From Lepturacanthus savala (Eukaryota; Chordata; Actinopteri; Scombriformes; Trichiuridae): a stretch of DNA of 64,000 nt. The position numbers were made by a program, and so were the translations under genes. The DNA lies in NCBI GenBank assembly GCA_030544235.1, contig CM060465.1, positions 12,782,001 through 12,846,000 of the forward strand, written 5' to 3'. The notes under the pieces are model-generated. The model had not been told where the DNA came from. It saw only the letters and a program-made list of their open reading frames with translations, and ran no database searches. Positions 1-12,565 of this stretch are shown here, piece after piece (the first letter of the stretch is position 1; each line of letters opens with the position of its first letter).

Positions 1-255
1 AACCAATGAAAGCCTCGGTGCCGCCTGCCGCATTTTAGCCACTGGAAAGCTACACAGTTTCTGGGGGAGAACAAGCTGCAGATATCCGAGGACGGCGGGA
101 AGCAAGACCCAGAACATTCTGTTTTTCTTCACATTTGAGAGGCAGCAGAGTTGAACGCCTTTTCTTCTTCTTCTACTTCTTCTCCTCCTTCTTCTTCTTC
201 TTCTCCTCCGGTGGACGAAACGTCGCTCTTGTCGCTAATTAGACCTCTGCTTGTT
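1..255 (+). other. hras: probable 5' non-coding exon 1 of hras
   Basis: This stretch ends in a good splice donor (GTAAGT from base 256), and the coding exon of hras begins at 8763 with a pyrimidine-rich acceptor and 33 bases of 5'UTR, so an upstream non-coding exon must exist. HRAS genes commonly have one. A CCAAT motif is at 3-7 and a TTC/CTT-rich tract covers about 158-209. The transcription start is not resolved and may lie before the window. The open frame here is low-complexity Ser/Pro and is not taken as coding. The link to hras is inferred from position and the donor site. Confidence 0.5.
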
Positions 256-656
256 GTAAGTATGCAATGCACATTCCTGTGTCCGAAATATGTCGGCAGT
301 GAGCGTTTTCTCAGCCTAATGATAGGTCAGTTTTCAAATGCTGTGGCTGGAGACTGCGGTCCACAGTTAAAACACGAGCTAACGCTAGCCATCACAAACG
401 TGTTAATTCTGTCATCCAGCGAGCTCGCTAACTCGCTTTTATTTCACTTTCTAGCTGACGGTAACACGCTTTATACAGATTGTGCTTGGCTCAGATTTTT
501 TTCTCTCCGAACAATGATATATACAATTGAATAACAGTCTTGAGTTTGGGTGTTAAAACTTGGTTCGGGGGGATAATGGATTTACTCCTAATCTGATTTG
601 GGGGAGAGAAAGCGATGGTATTTATATAAACATAGCTTTCTATGGGAATTAATCTG

Positions 657-756
<100 letters not shown>

Positions 757-3700
757 ATTGTAAAGACAATCTAGAGTCTGAGGTTGCTGCTGCCGATAGT
801 GGCCACACAGACAAGCAGGGTGACGCCCCGTCACACTCAGTACAAACTGAATGTATCACTGCGGAAGTTGGATTCCTTTGCGAGGCTTATAAAAAAATCT
901 GACTTGGGATGTTTTCTACTCTGTAAGCTGTTTAAAAATAGTTTATGGGTTTTTATAAAGGAGGGGTAATACGACAAAGAAAGCACTGGTGTCTTATAAG
1001 CCTCCTCTCAATTTACAGCCAAAGGATTAGTAAGGCAGGAGGAGAAAGAATTCACCCATCCCAGGATGACATAAAGCAACACCAGAATTCATTCATTATA
1101 CAAAAAGGCAAGAAACAATGTTAGATCCTTGTTAAACCTAAACAGAAAGTGTTTTTTTGTGTGTCTACTGATGTGTTTTATTGACATATGATTGTCACCG
1201 ACTGCTCTGCTGATCTTATCTAAACTTTCTATTTACACGACATCACTGCTGATGTGTAAATTACATTATACATGTAAGGAGGACTGTCTTTTTTTGTCTC
1301 TCCATGTTTGTACGGGCTAAGGGAGGACATATAAAGGAGGTCCACTGTCAGTCGTGTGAATTTGACAGTCAAGGCAGCTGGAAACAGCTGGAGGTAGTCA
1401 GGCCTGCGATAGAGGTGTGATGCATGTGTGTCGTCCCATTCTATGAACAACTGTCGCCCAGCAGCGTGCCAAACATAAGAGGGACTCTTCAGACTGTTCA
1501 TCTGTAGGGAATTAACTTGTTAAATGTGTAGGTGTGAGGATTACAGACGTCTGTGGACAGGGCGGCTTTTCTGATACTAATCAAGTGGGCATTAACATTC
1601 GTGACTACACCGATATGGTATTTGCTGCTAATTTGAGTCAGTACTGGTGAGATCGTCCACAGGTTAATTGTGGCCCTGAGAGAAGATTGCTTTCACATGC
1701 ACACAAGCTAAAGCCCCGACTGGACAAGATTCAACTGTTTCCTCTGATTCCGAGGGTAGACCACTGATGAGTTTCGGGAGGGCGCTTGGTGTCTGATGGG
1801 AAGCCTCGTGGCTCCTCTAACTGGCGGCCCTTTGTGTGAAGGTCAGCTGGCATTTTTCATCTCTGCTGCGGCCTCCACCGGAAAGCTAAAAGGATGACCC
1901 GGGTAGTGAAAAAGGGTCACCCGGACTCCGGTGCCTTTTTTAAGAGCGGCTTGTTTAAACGTTGCGCACAAACACACGGCCGCAGGCAGAGGCCCTCTAT
2001 ATAAATGTTTGTGAGGGAGAAAATGTTGGGAGGAGGAATTGTTTACTGAGGGATTTTCTCTTGGTGCAAAGTGATGGTTTCATTCAGGTTTTGGTATTTT
2101 CTCTGGCTTGCACACCCTCTTAAGGTGGAATGTTTTAAATATATCAACTAACAATGAGATTCACCCTAAACCGATAGATTCTACAGTTGAGAATCGTCTC
2201 AAATCGGTGCTTGTGTTTCAGCAGCCTCAGAGAGCATAATGGTGAGTCCTCATCTGCCAGTCACCACTTATGTTTGGATGCTGTTTAGGAGGATGACGTC
2301 ATCGGTGAGCAGCGGGAGGGCGTGGTGGGCTATCGAGGCTCTAGGATGGGTCATGGAGCCTCTGTGTTCGACCGTGATACCTCCCTGGAGAGGGTCTCCT
2401 TACCATCATCGCTCCATTAAAAATCTATTATCTCTGCAGCAGGCTTGTGGCTCTGCCAGTATGGATTCTTTAACCAATTAGGCACTTTAATGGGGCTCAC
2501 AATGCATGTTGAGGAAGATGGCTGTTCACGTGTCGTGTGTTGAAGTGATGGAACACTTTTCTGGGTCTGAAATGACCAAAAAAAGGGGGTAAGGAGATTA
2601 TTATTATTGAAAGTAGCGATCACAGGCGTACAGCTGAATCAGCTGGAGGGGAAAAAGCCAGGGTCTGTGGTTGTTGCTGTTTTTTTTTTTTTTATTATTG
2701 ATTTATTCATCTGTTTTTCGGTTTCCAGGTCGGCCCCTCCCTCCTGTGGTTTGCTATGCCCTTGGCATATAGTAAGAGTGGTCCTCTCCCTCCCTCGCCC
2801 TGAGCCACTCTCCTCCCATCACCCCTCTATCTGCGCTCTGTGCTTGCAACCCTCCGTAAGCTGTCATGTAAGATTATCCTCCTGGTCTAGGCGCAGCTCT
2901 AGGGTTTCAAAACGAACTGTTAATTTCCCAGGCTGGAGGTGGTGGGCTATAAATAACCCTAAACATAGACATACTGTATGGTGCTCTTTGATCAAAAAAG
3001 CAGCCATGCAAAGATTTTGTGAACTTTGAAATGGAACAGGTCACTGCAGCGCTCTAGATATGTAGCCTAGCTCAGCATCATTTCTGTGAACGGCGGTGGA
3101 ATAAATCCTACTCTATTCTTCTTTGAGCTAATTTGCTACACCGGTATAGGAGTCACTTTGCCATGTGATTCATCTACGATGAATAAAAGAGGAAAGCATG
3201 GGTGGATGTGCTGCAGGTGCAGCCAACTATTGCACGTCTGGGGCACATGTCACATGTAGCAAAGGTTAACCATGCACCAACGGTAATTACTGGACAATGT
3301 GAGGATTAGGGCTAGAATAAGGGCAGAATAATCCCACTTGGAGAGAAAGTCTCTACACTTCATCCTAGGGCTGTGGGATATGGCTGAATTCAAATAATAC
3401 ATTTTTGACCAAATACCTCAATATCAATATTGTAGGAATTAATGCCTATTAATGCTTTACAAAAGTATTTGAACAATGAGACTTTTGATAAATGATAAAA
3501 AGGATTGTGAATATAATTACTAAGTGGGTTGAGGTGAGAACAGTTAAATTTACTCTACGGCCTTTAAAACCAAGAAAAGGCAAAATATTCCATATAGTCC
3601 AATATCCAAAATCTAGTCTTATCAAAATACTCAAATAATGTCAATATATTGCCCATCTCTTCTTCATCTGCACTTGTGGATGAAATATGTAAAAAAATAA

Positions 3701-4300
3701 ATAAATAAATTGATGTGTAGCCATGACTGTCCTCATCATCCTACCCCTCTATATCTGCACAAAGACCAGCTCAGTAGAAGCCAGCTCTGACAACAAGTGA
3801 CTCTGAGAAAGTGACAGCATCTCTATCAATGATTAAGTTTGCTACTCATCTCCATATGTATGTGTGGATTATTAATCAGCCATTGACATGGCCTAGTTTG
3901 AGAGGAGATGGCACGGCTGTCTGATTTCCTTCCTCCAGTCTCCCGGTAGCAAGTGCGGGTGCCTCAAATTTGCATTTTAGGCTCTAAATTTCAATCGTTT
4001 GGCAAGTGTACGCTTGAGATGTGCTTATAGAGAAGAAACGTGGTAACCAGCAATGTCAAAAATCTAGAGCGTTTTTGTGAGTAGACGTGTCAATTACTTT
4101 CTTTTTTTAGTTGTATATTGTATTTTTCTACCTAGAAGTCAAACATATAAACGAATAAACAATATATGCATTTTAAGCAACTGCTTTGATTAAGGCTGCA
4201 ATGATGACTAATGATGACTAATGATTGGTCATTTAGTCTGAGTCTAAAATCTCAAAAGAAAAATGCTGATCATTGTTTTCCGAAGCCCAAGATGCAATAG

Positions 4301-4332
4301 TGTGTGTATGTATATGTATGTATGTATGTATG

Positions 4333-4381
<49 letters not shown>
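4301..4381. repeat. compound (TATG)n/(TA)n microsatellite
   Basis: TG/TATG units pass into about 20 TA units. Simple sequence in hras intron 1. Confidence 0.98.
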
Positions 4382-4383
<2 letters not shown>

Positions 4384-7300
4384 CCAATTTTGACAATGGA
4401 TCAATTAAATGCCAACGTGAACAGAAATCAGTAGTATAATGAATAATAAAAATAATTTTAAAAAAATGTATCAAATTGTTAGTTGCAGTTGTACTTATTT
4501 GTAATTAATGTTTGTGTTTAATGTGTCCCTGTTATCTGGCTGCCTGGACCGCTGAATAATTCCGTTAAGATTGTATACAAAAGTTAGATTTTTTTTTCTG
4601 CTCACGTCTTACAATTAATCAAGACTTCTGAGTAAAATATGTCCATTAGGGAGAAATTTTCCAACCAAAAATATGATGTTTCAAATGGTGGTGTTTTAAA
4701 CGACTTCATACATACAGTATCATGTGAATTTTTGGGGACATTTTTTAGGCTCTTTTGATGACTCACAAAACCATAGTAATTCATTCTAAAATAAAATATT
4801 TTAAGTAGAAGTTATAAATTAAGCAGCTGAAGTATCGATAATGAAAATTAGCTGCAGCTCTAATGCGTCCCCAAAAAGTGTTCTCTATCTAATATCTAAG
4901 ACCTGTTACTAACTAGATTATTTCCTGGTGAGCCTTTGCCCTGCCTTGAGCTCATAGCCCACAGTGACCCAAGGTGTTCCAGCATCTGTGTGCCCCGTAC
5001 AAGACTCCCCTTCACACAGCTGCTCTTTATTTGGCCAGAGGAGGCTCTCAGGAGCAAGGCTCACTCTGCGGCTCTGCCGCGGTTTCTGTACTCCAGCCAG
5101 CGTGAGCTGCACAGTGTACCAGGTTGATTTATTTACAGTGAGGGAAAAGGAAGCTAAATGTTTGGCCACAAGATTGAGGGGTCAGGATAATTCCCTTCCT
5201 GTTGTGCTTGAGAGTTATAGCAGCAAGGGTGTTTTTACAAGGAGGCCTTTGTTGATATTGGGGATGGCGGTCAGAGCTACCTGTTCTGTGTATGCGTGTC
5301 TGTGCCGCGTGTGTGCGCTCAGTTAGCAAGTCTGCATTTCTGTCAATCATTGACATCAGTGAGCCAGTCTTCTTAATGTTGCTAATCTTAGTGTGTCCCC
5401 ACATCGACACAGTCACACACGCCTCAGACACAAATAACACAGAGGTAATGCAGGTTCTATTAATACAACACCACACCCGGAGACAAATATAGGAGCATGT
5501 GTGTTACTTTTAATGCTCCCCCCCCCTCCAGCACCTACACACACACACAATTCTCTTTTTAAAGGTGCTTGAACTGGGGACTAAATGTTGTGCCATCATT
5601 TAACTAAACTGACCAGAAGCTGTGTTCACGTCATCTGTTACAAGTTGAATATTCTGCGTGTGTGTTTCTTTTGAAAATAGAGCACAAGAGAGACGGTGTG
5701 CATGTGTTTTCTATGCTCGGGCTCGCTGGAGTGCTAGTGTTCGCTGCTGATCAGCGCAAGAGGCGCTTGAATAACAGAGCTACACGTTGTGGATGTTTTA
5801 AGTAAGAGATGACAATTGGTGCCCCGGAGAAGGTGAGGCGGCCTATGTGATCCATGGCGCTTGTGAAATCCTGACAGATTGATTACACAGTGTAGCAGGT
5901 GGTGCAAGTGATTTTCTTCCTCGGCAAAGTACGACACTAGCGATGAGCGGGCGGGGACGTTTTACCCTGTGTGACCTTGTTTCGGTCTGAACTGCATAGT
6001 CCGTAGTGCAAGACATAAAAGAAACAAGTTTTGAGGAAGCGAAATTTAAGGCTGGCCAAGTCAGTCCCTAAAAGAGCATGATATAAAACAGCTCTGAGGG
6101 CACTTACTGTAAGTTTGTGTGGCAATGGAACCATTTGTGTCAATTCAAGGTATCTATCCTATTCTGGTAATTGAGTCAGCAGCTAATTCACAAGAAGAAT
6201 CGGTTGTTGATGGTGATTTCTGCACATGGGTGTTTTTCCACTACTGTCGACAGAAAGTGAAACTAAGCTGCCAAGTCGTGTTCTGAAGAAAACGGTGTGA
6301 TTTTCCTCTTCTGAGCTCTGGTGTCAGAGATGACATCCCCACGATGACATCACCTAGCCACTCATTGTTGTCCGCCTGATGTCAAACAGAGACCGTAACC
6401 ACGGGAGGTTCCTACCGTTGCCATGGGCCTCCGGGCAGACTCCACTTGTGGTTAGCCATAGTTTGCTCCCACTAGCTCTAGCTTTTGTTTGATTTAATCT
6501 TGCAAAATCTCTAACAGCTTCTTGTCTTTCTATCGCTTGCGCTGTCTTGTCTGCTATCGGGCTGGAATCAGGTCAAATCTGGGTCAGGTCATAGATTTGG
6601 TAACTTTGTGGTAAATTTTCAGTAAAGCTGAGTCACACTTTGCCACTGCCTGCAGCGGCAACACCCATACGGCTGCTTTCTCTGCCCGTTGATTCAACAA
6701 GCCTGGAATTTCACTGGCCAGCAGTGTTGTGGTGGTGATGTCAGAGGATCTGTGTGTGTGTGTGTGTGCCTTTGTATTGGTTTGTGTCTATGCATGGATC
6801 TACATGTGTAATTCCAGCTGACACGCCAAAACGCCACAAGCTTTTCACCAGATCTACATTTGACTGACAAATTCATTGGTGAATTTTGGATAAGTTGCTC
6901 CTCAGCCTAAACCTCTGTCTCAATGCTCTGTTTGTTCATTGCGCTGGCATCTGTTGCTGTAACAATTACTGAGGTGTAAATTTATAACCCTTCTAAGTTA
7001 TAGAAAACATTTCTCAAAGTTAAAGGGATTTGAAAGCCCACCTTTTTTTTTATAGATGACCTTTTTTATGGAAATTTTATATACATGTCCAAAGCCAACA
7101 CTGTCAGAATTTTACGGGTACTCCATGTGAAATTAGACTTGGAGAAGAGACTTACTCTGCTTTTCCTGTTATCTTCTGGACTCAAACATCTAGATCCAGA
7201 CATGGTGCTCCTGTTGAGGTAGCTTGTACCTGTAGGTTCGTTCCTACAGAAAGTGGTTATAACCCAAGAGATGCATGTATCTCAAATGTCTCTAAAAAGC

Positions 7301-8424
7301 TTTGATTGATGAACATGGGTAGCTCTGTTGCATTAAATAGACCTATTAAGTGGGTTCAGTAGGTCCAGTGGGGGTGACGGAAGGCACACCTGGAGTCATA
7401 AAATCCTATTTCAGGCCTCTCATACTGTTGCTATGGATTGATCCCTATGGAAGAATCAAGGCAAAGCATCAAGAAACAGCTCGTAGAAATAGGCGAGCTT
7501 CGTTAGTGATGGTGAATTGCTTTATTTTGTTGTGAAAGAGGAAAAGAAAAGCAGGGGTGCACATTTGTTTCAAAGATATTTACTTTGAATCTACTAGAAA
7601 TCTTCTCGCCAAAAGGTTATCAACCTTCAGGGCTCTACAATATTTATTTATTTCAGGTGTATCAGCAAGTAATTTAAGTGCACCCAGAATTTTTCTCTGC
7701 ATCTTTTAGTATTAATAAGCATGAGTAGTAATATATTTTAAGCAAGTTTCTTTTCTTTTAAAGTTTTTTTTTTTTTCTCAACACGGCACACTACGGCTGG
7801 ATATAATTTAAAATTATTTAAATAACTATACTTTGACTTTGATACTGGTACAAAAAACGTTTGACACAGTTTGACAGTTGTCTGTTAATGTAATATAATA
7901 AATAAAATTGTATAATAATAAAAGGTAAAACTTACAGTCCTCATTTGTAAATAGTATGGATCAGAGGATCCAGTATTCACCTTCTTTTGTTTCCGTTTCC
8001 TTGCCTCATAGTCTGTCTTTATTTTCCGGTAAGACTAGCTGTTTTAGCTTAGCTTCCCTGCTCAGCCAGGTGGAGAAATATAGGTATTTTTTGCTTATTG
8101 TTGTTGTTGTTGTTGTTTTAGCATATATGCTGCTGTTTATCCTAATAGTGACATGGTACTTTTGTGGTCAACATTCAGTAGCCATGACGATGCACACTGT
8201 GAGCCCCGTCTCTGAGTGTAATGTAATGTAGAGCGTTGTTGCCCCACATCTTATGCTGACTTTATTCACTAGCACTAATGTAGCATTTTAAAAAATATTT
8301 GTATTAATTCATCTCTTTTACAGTTTTTTCTTTCTGATTTCCACAATATGCATCAGTATGTGAAGGTTGAGTGATGAGGATCAGTCTACTGGTGACCTGC
8401 CCCTCCTTTTTCTCTCCCATACAT

Positions 8425-8449
8425 ACACACACACACACACACACACACA
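8425..8449. repeat. (AC)n microsatellite
   Basis: Short AC tract near the end of hras intron 1. Confidence 0.95.
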
Positions 8450-8795
8450 GACTCAGCTGCTCACACTGAGCGGGACAGGATTGGAACATTGAGTACCTTC
8501 AGCACATTTTTAACATTCCCCTTTGAGGGTCTCAACCTCAGCACCCACAGCTCTCTCACACACACAGACCACTGATGTTTCTCAACCCTTGGCAATAATG
8601 GTAATTGCTGTATGTTTGTGTGCACTGATGGTTATAAACGACATTATATCCCGCAGTACAATGAAGCCTGTAAAAGTTCCCAGGACAAAAAACATGCAGG
8701 TTACCAGGTTTGGACAGTGAGCTAAATGACTAACGTTTCTTTCTCCCCTCTCTTCTTTCCAGCATTGGGGCGTGTGGTGAGCGGCAGCGGCAAAG

Positions 8796-9487
8796 ATGAC
8801 GGAGTATAAGCTGGTGGTGGTGGGAGCAGGAGGCGTGGGCAAAAGTGCACTCACCATCCAGCTCATCCAAAACCACTTTGTGGATGAATATGACCCCACC
8901 ATAGAGGTACAGCTACGCATGTTTTACACATCATTCTGTAGTGAGGCATCTTGGGTGTTGTGGTAGGAAGGTGGAGAAGGACCGAGGAGACTGTTCGACA
9001 AAACATGTTTTTCCCTGCTCCACCTTGAATTGAGTTGTACACTGTTTTTACACCTATATGATAGATGTGCACACATGTAATAATGTACAAATGTCTGCAA
9101 TGCTGCTGAAAAAAACGCTGTTGTAGGTAAATGTAGAAATATGGCGGTACAACATGGCGGCCTCCACGGAGGGTGAACTGCTCCCCATGTAGATCAAGCT
9201 GGCTTAAAGTAAAATGATACAAATAGAACAATTCATATTTTTGATTATATACAAATTAAAACTCATTTAACAATATAATATTCTGTTTTTGCCATGTCCT
9301 TCCTCTAAATGCAGCTAAATCTTAAACATTGGACTTGGGGAAAAAATATCCTTACTTTTGTTTTAGATATTCATTCCGCCCTTCTTTGTAATTCTGTCTT
9401 TTTTTCATGAAAAAAAAGACACTGAGAGACATTGCAGACTTTGCAAAGAGAAGGAAGCCAGTGAGAATATTTTCTCTTCTCTTTTTT

Positions 9488-9520
<33 letters not shown>

Positions 9521-12500
9521 TCTCACCACGCCTGCCTCTGGCCAGACAATGTCCTTTTTGTGTATTTGCATTCCTGGCCCCTATGCTCTAACAAACAAAG
9601 GGAAGGCACTCCCATGTTTTTGTGGCTGCGTGTTGGAAGGCTAAACATTGGCTCCGATATCCCCGCTCCTCTGATCTCCCAGCGTCAGCCTGACCTGGAA
9701 GTGGATGGGGAATTAATGGCTGATATCAACTTTTCAATCAATATTACATGTGTCTGTGAGAAATCAAGCCAAGGCCCACTCGCTGCGTGTCGCATTAAGC
9801 GTCCGAGGCCAAGGATGTGACATCCCCCCAGTAATGGACTCACAGTTGCCTCTGCTGGCCGACGCTCAAATCCCACCTGAACAGACTGTTTTGCATCTGG
9901 TTACAGATATTTCTCTCTCTTATTATATTTGCCTGGTGTCCCCCCCCCCCCTCTGTTTTTTTTTTTCTGCAGGACTCCTACAGGAAACAGGTGGTGATTG
10001 ACGGGGAGACCTGCCTGCTGGACATCCTGGACACTGCAGGTCAGGAGGAGTACAGCGCCATGAGGGACCAGTACATGAGGACAGGAGAGGGCTTCCTCTG
10101 TGTCTTTGCCATCAACAACACCAAGTCCTTCGAGGACATCCACCAGTACAGGTGCGAAGGAATAGAAAGAGACTGTGACACACACCCTGACGCCGATATC
10201 GAGCATTATGGGATGTTTTGTCGCAGACGTGAACATTTTTGACGGTCAGGTCGAACGGTCGGTTCAGGGGTGGAGCTCGGACACTAAAATCATTGATGTT
10301 CTTCTAAGGCGTGTGCGCATATTTGTATATGCGGTGTGTGTTACAGGGACTCCCTTGGGGTCTGGAGGGAGAGGCGTGTGTGTGTGTATGTGCGTGCGTG
10401 CCAGCTCTCTGCAGTAGTAGGATGATGTCATGCTGTAGCGTTTAACACGGCTAAAGAAAGCTTAGCCCCCAACTGGAGGATTACAGCACGATGCCAATGA
10501 AATCGATCCTGACTCAATTAGGGGAGCGGGGGAGAGGTAGGACTTCCAAGGACAGAGAAGGAGAAAGAGAGAGAGACGGGCGGGGAATAGTTTCAGCTGG
10601 AGATGAGTCTTTTCTCTCTTTTCCACATTTTGTCTTCCTCATTACATTGCATCGAATATTGCCAGTCTTGCACATGGCCAGAAAAAGAAGCTTCACAATA
10701 AGTTTGCCACCTCCTATACAGTTTCATATGCTTTTTGAGTTCATTACATTCATACTGTACTATCAGTTGCTAATACGACTGCCAGCATAACTGTAAAACC
10801 ATTGTGGAACTTGTAAAAGCATGCATGTGTTTTCCTTTGCTGGATTTTATAGGTGTTGGCTCAATTAGAGTTGTTTAGTTTAGTTCACTACATAGCATTC
10901 TATTTTATCTATTTTTTTTTCAATCATTATACTGTACCGTACACAAGAATGCACCACCAGGCTGATGTGATCATATCTGTGATCATATCTGCACTTGATG
11001 TTCAATGCGCCAAAACGCTTTAAATACGACACACTAGACCTGAAATACCTGCCCCACCAGCACGTAATAATAGTACTAATAATCTAAAGCAGGTGACATC
11101 ATCAACACTTGAGTGCAAGTGTGTGCACGAACACCAATAGCAGCGTTGACTGCAGATGGGGCTTGGCTCACTGTGGTGGATGCATCCTGCTGTACTGTGG
11201 CTGAGGTAGGAGAAGGGCTGAGCTGATAGATTGATCTGACCCGCTCCTCTCGCTCAGTTTCCCCCCCTGGCCGCCTGGCGTTTGGCGCTGGCTGCTGTAG
11301 TGATGAGGTAATGCTGTTTGCCGCCTGCCTGTTGTCCGTCCCTCCCCCTCCCTCCTTCAGCAGTGCAGCACAGCCCAGCACCGGCGGGCCCTGGCTCTTC
11401 CTCAGGGTCCTAAAGCCTCCCTGGGTGGTTGGCTCTCCAGTGGTGGTGGTGCTGCTGCTGCTGTTGTTTATGAATCAGGGAGGATCCCAGACGAGGGACA
11501 TGTCACTGTGACTCAATGCAGTGTCGGGATGGGTTAAGGAAACAGTTTTAGCAAATTAAATAAAATATTGATTTTTCTTTGTTTTGCAACTCCCAGAGAA
11601 CAGATTAAACGTGTGAAGGACTCTGATGATGTTCCCATGGTGCTTGTGGGAAACAAATGTGACCTCCCGGCACGCACGGTGGACACGAGGCAAGCCCATG
11701 AACTGGCCCGCTCCTACGGCATTCCCTACATCGAGACCTCTGCCAAGACACGACAGGTATCGGACAAGAAGCTTCTACTTGTGTTCTCTTTGTGCACTTT
11801 AATAAAAAAGCCCCTTTTCTTTCCTTTTGTCATAATTTATTCTACCTCTAATCACTAGACTTTTTCCCAATTTCCTAAACCACAAAAGACTGTCCTCCTT
11901 TGTGCCGTGTCATACTGTAGACAACCAGTTACAGTGTTCTACTACCATCTCTGAAATTGTACATTTTACACGTGTATTCATGCACATGAGGAGCAGTGAA
12001 TGCCCAGTGGTATGATGTGATTTGCGTTGCTGGGAGCATTTTATTATGCCGCAGGCGATGAGTCATAGACAGGTTACCTTGGATTGAGAACAGAACTACA
12101 GCATTTGAACGGCCTCAAAAGGAGAAGTTGCTGTACAGCTCTGACTCACTGTCACACATTATGTAGGTACACACACACTCACACATTCATCACTGAACTG
12201 GCAGAACATGGGTCATTCAAACGGGAGAGTATGCGAAGAAATAAGACTTCTTTTTAGTCTTTATGATTTCTTGATTAACAGTGTCTGAAATGATCAGGGT
12301 TGCCATGGTAATGTTGCCAATCCTCAACGGTGAGTACACCTGAGGGCTGATTTGCATTTAGTGTACTTATGTTACTTTATAATTGACCATTGTCAGTGCT
12401 CCGCTTGTCCCTTAACCTCCCCGTGTGTTTGTGTGTGTTCTACAGGGAGTAGAGGACGCCTTCTACACACTGGTCAGGGAAATCCGACAGCATAAGCTGA

Positions 12501-12565
12501 GGAAGCTGAACCCGCCCGACGAGAGCGGTCAGGACTGTATGAGCTGTCGCTGTGTGGTATCATGA
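8796..12565 (+). CDS. hras: Ras GTPase H-Ras
   Basis: Membrane-anchored small GTPase that switches growth-factor receptor signals to RAF and PI3K. Coding exons: 8796-8906, 9973-10151, 11597-11756, 12446-12565 (111, 179, 160 and 120 bp), giving 189 residues, the usual RAS length. Visible motifs are the P-loop at 10-17 with wild-type Gly12 and Gly13, switch I YDPTIED at 32-38, DTAGQE at 57-62 with Gln61, NKCD at 116-119 and ETSAK around 143-147. The hypervariable tail identifies H-Ras rather than K- or N-Ras: CMSCRCVVS, with Cys181 and Cys184 for palmitoylation and Cys186 in the CVVS CAAX box for farnesylation. All junctions are GT/AG and in phase. The start has the canonical MTEYKLVVVG. No defect is seen. 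Confidence 0.98.
9100..9200. repeat. possible degenerate interspersed repeat in hras intron
   Basis: The segment with 'atggcggcctcc' followed by 'gtgaactgctcccc' resembles a motif common in dispersed fish repeats. Recalled by pattern only; the ends are not defined. Confidence 0.25.
9489..9521. repeat. (CT)n tract
   Basis: Pyrimidine repeat in the hras intron between the first and second coding exons. Confidence 0.9.
10152..11596 (+). other. hras: hras intron between coding exons 2 and 3
   Basis: 1,445 bp with good donor (GTGCGA) and acceptor (CTCCCAG). It has a TG/CG-rich stretch around 10375-10410, GA-rich 10520-10580, and a GC-richer segment at 11100-11480 with a short CTG run near 11450. 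No exon is recognised. Confidence 0.6.

Noticed and set aside
11757..12445. Alternative IDX exon known from human HRAS
   Set aside because: I could not find a segment resembling it in this intron.
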